From assembly GCA_027021365.1 (NCBI GenBank), contig JALUUM010000032.1:124001-188000 (forward strand): a stretch of DNA of 64,000 bases, written 5' to 3'. The position numbers and the translations under genes were made by a program. The notes under the pieces are model-generated. The model saw nothing but the letters and a program-made list of their open reading frames with translations, made no database searches and was not told where the DNA came from. The stretch comes from Spirochaetales bacterium. Lineage in GTDB: Bacteria > Spirochaetota > Spirochaetia > SZUA-6. How positions within the stretch are numbered: the first letter of the stretch is position 1; every line of letters begins with the position of its first letter. Shown here piece by piece: positions 59,232 to 64,000 of this stretch.

Positions 59232-59807
59232 CTGTCGCTACTCGTTGTTGGTCTGGGCAATCCCGGCAGGCAATACGAAAATACCCGGCATAATGTCGGA
59301 TTCTGGGTCATAGAGAGACTGGCTGAAAAGCTAAACATAACTCTGAAAAAAAAGTTCCTGAAAGCCTATGAAATGGGAGAGGGTCATGTATCAGGCGGAA
59401 AAATAATACTTGCCAGGCCTCTTACCTACATGAATAATTCGGGAAATGTCATTAGGGATATTATCAAGAGGGCAGGTGTGGGTACCGATAAGATGCTTGT
59501 TGTATGCGATCACCTCGATTTACCCCCTGGCTCATGCAGGTTAAGGTTGAAAGGTTCTTCAGGGGGTCACAAGGGATTGCAGTCTATAATAGATAACCTT
59601 GGAAAAACCGATTTCATGAGAATCTACATCGGAATCGGCAGACCCGAGAGTAGAGAGAATGTAATAGAGTACGTTCTGGGAAGGCCAAGTGCAGGAGAAA
59701 TCGATCTTCTCAACGAATGTGTAGAACGGGCCTGTGAAGGAATAATCAGACTTGTCAATGAAGACCCATCGCAGGTAATGAATGTCATTAACAGAAGAGA
59801 AAGATAG
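59232..59807 (+). CDS. pth: Peptidyl-tRNA hydrolase, apparently starting at CTG
   Basis: 191 residues. Catalytic His in NTRHNVGFW, preceded by the GLGNPGRQYENT motif; Asn in MNNSG and Asp in HLDLPPG; later GSSGGHKGLQSI. It rescues ribosomes by cleaving peptidyl-tRNA. The family N-terminus requires a start before GLGNPG, and between the rplY stop (same frame) and that motif the only initiator-like codon is CTG at 59232. AGGAGG (59218-59223) lies 8 bases before it. The first ATG is at 59373, inside the domain, and would remove the catalytic His. Confidence 0.9.
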   Translation: MSLLVVGLGNPGRQYENTRHNVGFWVIERLAEKLNITLKKKFLKAYEMGEGHVSGGKIILARPLTYMNNSGNVIRDIIKRAGVGTDKMLVVCDHLDLPPGSCRLRLKGSSGGHKGLQSIIDNLGKTDFMRIYIGIGRPESRENVIEYVLGRPSAGEIDLLNECVERACEGIIRLVNEDPSQVMNVINRRER

Positions 59808-61263
59808 ACTTATTACGAGAGTAGAAGAGAGCCTCAAAGAAATGAATCTGACCGATGGGCTCAAATTGCTGGTCGGTTTCTCGGGCGGGCCGGACTCCGT
59901 TTTCCTCATGCATGCATTATGTCAACTGAAAATAGATTGGAACTTTGAAATTGTAGCGATTCATGTGGATCATGGTATAAGAAATCCCATCGAGAGAAAC
60001 GGTGAGATCAGTTTTGTGAGAGAGTTTCTTGCATCTCGTGAAATCAAGCTTATTGCGGAAGAGATACCCGAGGGAAGAATAGATGAATTGTCCCGTGCAC
60101 GGGGTGAAAGTATCGAAATGACAGCCAGAGTTTTGCGCTATTTCGTTTTCAAAAAACATTTCGATGAATTACGTAGTGATTATCTGGTATTAGCTCATAA
60201 TCTTGATGACAACGTGGAAACTATATTGATGCGTTTCTTTCAGGGTTCCGGCGTAATGGGATTGAAGGGTATGGAACCAAAATCGTCATGGATAATAAGG
60301 CCGATGCTGAATATTGGCAAAAGTGAGATAATTGAATACTTAGACAGGAATTCAATGGGTTACATTGTTGATACTACGAATACCAAGGCTGATTATCTAC
60401 GAAACAGGGTTCGCCTTCACTTGATTCCGCAGATTGAGAAGGTATTTCCAGGCATAAAGTCAAGTATCGTAAAAACCGCTTACAAGATGGAACAAATCAA
60501 TAAACTCCTTTCAGAGTATTCCCTGAAAAGGAGTATACTCTCCGGTTTTGTAGAGGCCACTGGTGAAGGTGCAAGAATCGATGGTGACTGGTTTTTGGCT
60601 CTGCCGGGTCTAATGAGAGAAAGATTGATATACGATCTGTTCGACTTCTATATGAAAAAGAAATACACAAGTAGTATTAAAAGTAATAATAAAACATCAT
60701 CGGATATTGCGTATTTTCATACAGATAGGATTCCGTACAACTTTATTCATGAAGCCTTGAAAGATGATAATCCCGTGAAAAGACGCATAGTAATGCGTGG
60801 TTACGGCTTTATACTTTACTGGAAAGATCGGTATCTTTTTTGGCGAAGGGATATTGTCGATGCCTCTAAAAAGGGTTATCTTATTACACTGAAAGGTGGA
60901 AAAGAGTATCACTTTAGGCTTTTTGATTTGGAAATCAGTATCGAGAGATGGAAATACGGGGTGAAGGGAGAGGGAATAGACATTTACCCGCCTATGGTTA
61001 TAAGATCAAGGATGGAAGGAGATAGAATATTTACCGGGAAGAAGTTCAAAAGCCTGAAAAAGTTACTGAATGAAAGGGATGTTCCACCGAGTTTGAGGTG
61101 GAAAGTTCCTATAATTGAGGATTCAAGGGGTATTGTAGCAGCTATTCTTGCCCCTTTTGGTAGTGATATGGTTAAGAGAGACCCGATTGGGATAACGGGT
61201 GAAGAAAATATGATAAGATATACAGTTTCAATAGATAAAATAACTAAGGATAAAACGGAGTAA
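59782..61263 (+). CDS. tilS: tRNA(Ile)-lysidine synthase
   Basis: 493 residues. The PP-loop GFSGGPDSV near residue 35 binds ATP, followed by IHVDHGIR, ARVLRYFVF, LAHNLDDNVETILMRFFQGSG and the RPMLNI segment of TilS. It converts C34 of tRNA-Ile(CAU) to lysidine so that AUA is read as Ile. The C-terminal half holds the tRNA-binding domains. Its start overlaps the end of pth by 26 bases, in another frame. Confidence 0.94.
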   Translation: MSLTEEKDRLITRVEESLKEMNLTDGLKLLVGFSGGPDSVFLMHALCQLKIDWNFEIVAIHVDHGIRNPIERNGEISFVREFLASREIKLIAEEIPEGRIDELSRARGESIEMTARVLRYFVFKKHFDELRSDYLVLAHNLDDNVETILMRFFQGSGVMGLKGMEPKSSWIIRPMLNIGKSEIIEYLDRNSMGYIVDTTNTKADYLRNRVRLHLIPQIEKVFPGIKSSIVKTAYKMEQINKLLSEYSLKRSILSGFVEATGEGARIDGDWFLALPGLMRERLIYDLFDFYMKKKYTSSIKSNNKTSSDIAYFHTDRIPYNFIHEALKDDNPVKRRIVMRGYGFILYWKDRYLFWRRDIVDASKKGYLITLKGGKEYHFRLFDLEISIERWKYGVKGEGIDIYPPMVIRSRMEGDRIFTGKKFKSLKKLLNERDVPPSLRWKVPIIEDSRGIVAAILAPFGSDMVKRDPIGITGEENMIRYTVSIDKITKDKTE

Positions 61264-61271
61264 AGAGAATA

Positions 61272-63152
<1,881 letters not shown>

Positions 63153-63173
63153 AGTTGTTCCAGAACTTGATAT

Positions 63174-64000
63174 ATGACTCGAAAAAAAACAATAAAAATA
63201 CTTTTGCTATTTTCAATACTCACTTTATTTACATCGTGTACAACAGTAAAGAAACAAGAATCCTCCGACCCCTCTTTGACAGAAAAAAAATTGACTTCTC
63301 TTGAGAAATCAAAGATAGAAAAACTGATAGAGGGAAAAAAATACTTCAAAGCTCTGCAGGAAATTTCTTTTGTGGAGGGAGAAAAAGACCGGTATTCTTT
63401 TGTCAGGGGGTATCTGGATGAAGCAAGAAACAGGGTGTACCTCCTTCTTGAAAATGATTTCAATAAGAAGATAGAGGAAAAGAATTTCAGAGAGGCATAC
63501 TCCATCTTTTTATCTATGAGGAATATCTCCCCTTCTTTGGTCCCTGACAATTGGACGGAAAAGAAACTTATCATGGATATCGGCCACAGTTATCTTGAAA
63601 AGGGTAACAAAGTCATAGCCTTGAATTATCTCGAGAGGGCAACATCTCTTGGGAAGCCGACCAAAGGGGAGCTGGATGAGATTCTGAAGCTATCATACCA
63701 GTTGCGAAACAGGAGAGCGTATCAGCATGTGAGGGGGCTTTATTCGAGGTACAATCTTAAGATTCCGGAAAAGTACTCTGAAAAACAAATCAATAAGCCC
63801 CTTCTCGCATCTATGGCCAAGGGGACTGTAACGGTTTGGGTCGATAGAGGAATAAAGATAGAGAACGGGGTAGGTGTACCTGACAGGGTTATTGGTAGTG
63901 CCTTTTTCATCGATCCCAGGGGCTATCTTCTTACCAACTACCATGTGATAAAGAGTGAAGTCGATCCTGAATACGAGGGATATTCACGTCTCTACATAAG
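63174..64000 (+). CDS. Lipoprotein trypsin-like serine protease, cut by the window end
   Basis: The first 275 residues are visible. The lipobox (LFTSC, Cys around residue 20) marks a lipoprotein. A helical TPR-like stretch follows, then from about residue 215 a chymotrypsin-fold domain: GVPDRVIGSAFFIDPRGYLLTNYHVI, which contains the GSxFxI and catalytic-His (TNYHV) motifs of HtrA-like peptidases. The Asp and Ser lie beyond 64000. There is no evident SD sequence at the ATG. Confidence 0.8.
   Translation, partial: MTRKKTIKILLLFSILTLFTSCTTVKKQESSDPSLTEKKLTSLEKSKIEKLIEGKKYFKALQEISFVEGEKDRYSFVRGYLDEARNRVYLLLENDFNKKIEEKNFREAYSIFLSMRNISPSLVPDNWTEKKLIMDIGHSYLEKGNKVIALNYLERATSLGKPTKGELDEILKLSYQLRNRRAYQHVRGLYSRYNLKIPEKYSEKQINKPLLASMAKGTVTVWVDRGIKIENGVGVPDRVIGSAFFIDPRGYLLTNYHVIKSEVDPEYEGYSRLYI

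Noticed and set aside
59373..59807. Peptidyl-tRNA hydrolase starting at the first ATG
   Set aside because: That start lies inside the domain and would remove the GLGNPG motif and the catalytic His; the CTG at 59232 with a perfect SD sequence restores them.

Overview
The window is bacterial chromosome from the phylum Spirochaetota. This rests on gene content and order. One block runs rplU-prp-rpmA-obg-nadD-yqeK-LCP protein-rsfS, followed after two minus-strand genes by ispE-spoVG-tRNA-Gln-rplY-pth-tilS-ftsH. Another groups rpsT, an HU protein and apolipoprotein N-acyltransferase with rho-rpmE. As I recall them, both arrangements resemble those of Borrelia and Treponema. Coding density is very high, many genes overlap by 1 to 40 bases, and TTG and GTG starts are common. 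I see no prophage, insertion sequence, integrase or CRISPR array.

Layout. 1-5.6 kb: end of an unidentified protein, an Mrp-type Fe-S carrier, a cysK-Rrf2 operon with a conspicuous inverted repeat in its promoter region, a nitroreductase, and a sodium:solute symporter. 5.7-10.3 kb: three aminoacyl-tRNA synthetases (gltX, glyS, tyrS) and a small membrane protein. 10.3-14.4 kb (minus strand): a YghO-like acyltransferase, an SfsA-GIY-YIG fusion, a possible Ala/Lys/Glu-rich micro-ORF, a lipoprotein and a HAD hydrolase. 14.5-24.8 kb: two apolipoprotein N-acyltransferases around a DNA glycosylase, rpsT and HU; then a response regulator, an orphan TPR protein, a bactofilin, CinA, Rho and L31. 24.8-31.9 kb: phosphate transporter with its DUF47 partner, a Mut7-C RNase-like protein, a lone ABC ATPase, a third Lnt, an HD-GYP protein and two stand-alone cyclic-nucleotide-binding proteins.

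32-45 kb: a mutarotase-like protein with galK, then surE, TPR and TPR-NHL-VWA proteins, a corrinoid protein, a secreted protein with a duplicated domain, PilZ, a TGS-uridine-kinase protein, a second HD-GYP and a CPBP protease. 45-49 kb: a cobalamin riboswitch controlling a BtuF-BtuC-BtuD type importer. 49-51.5 kb: ilvBN behind tRNA-Leu, a micro-membrane protein and a terminator. 51.5-64 kb: the conserved ribosome-biogenesis and cell-envelope block, interrupted by a hyperacidic protein and a CheX-like protein, ending in a lipoprotein serine protease cut by the window edge.

Most unexpected signals: (i) several genes without a Shine-Dalgarno sequence have a -10 hexamer ending exactly 7 bases before the start codon, including a divergent lnt/HD-GYP pair, implying leaderless mRNAs; (ii) an 88-residue protein that is about two thirds Asp+Glu, with almost only F/Y/I/L as its other residues; (iii) pth appears to start at CTG behind a perfect Shine-Dalgarno sequence, directly after and in frame with the rplY stop; (iv) three intact Lnt paralogues lie within about 15 kb; (v) the L27 protease Prp is present although L27 has no cleavable N-terminal extension; (vi) a 40-codon Ala/Lys/Glu-rich micro-ORF bridges a lipoprotein gene and sfsA. 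All functional calls come from motifs and family memory; no database search was possible.
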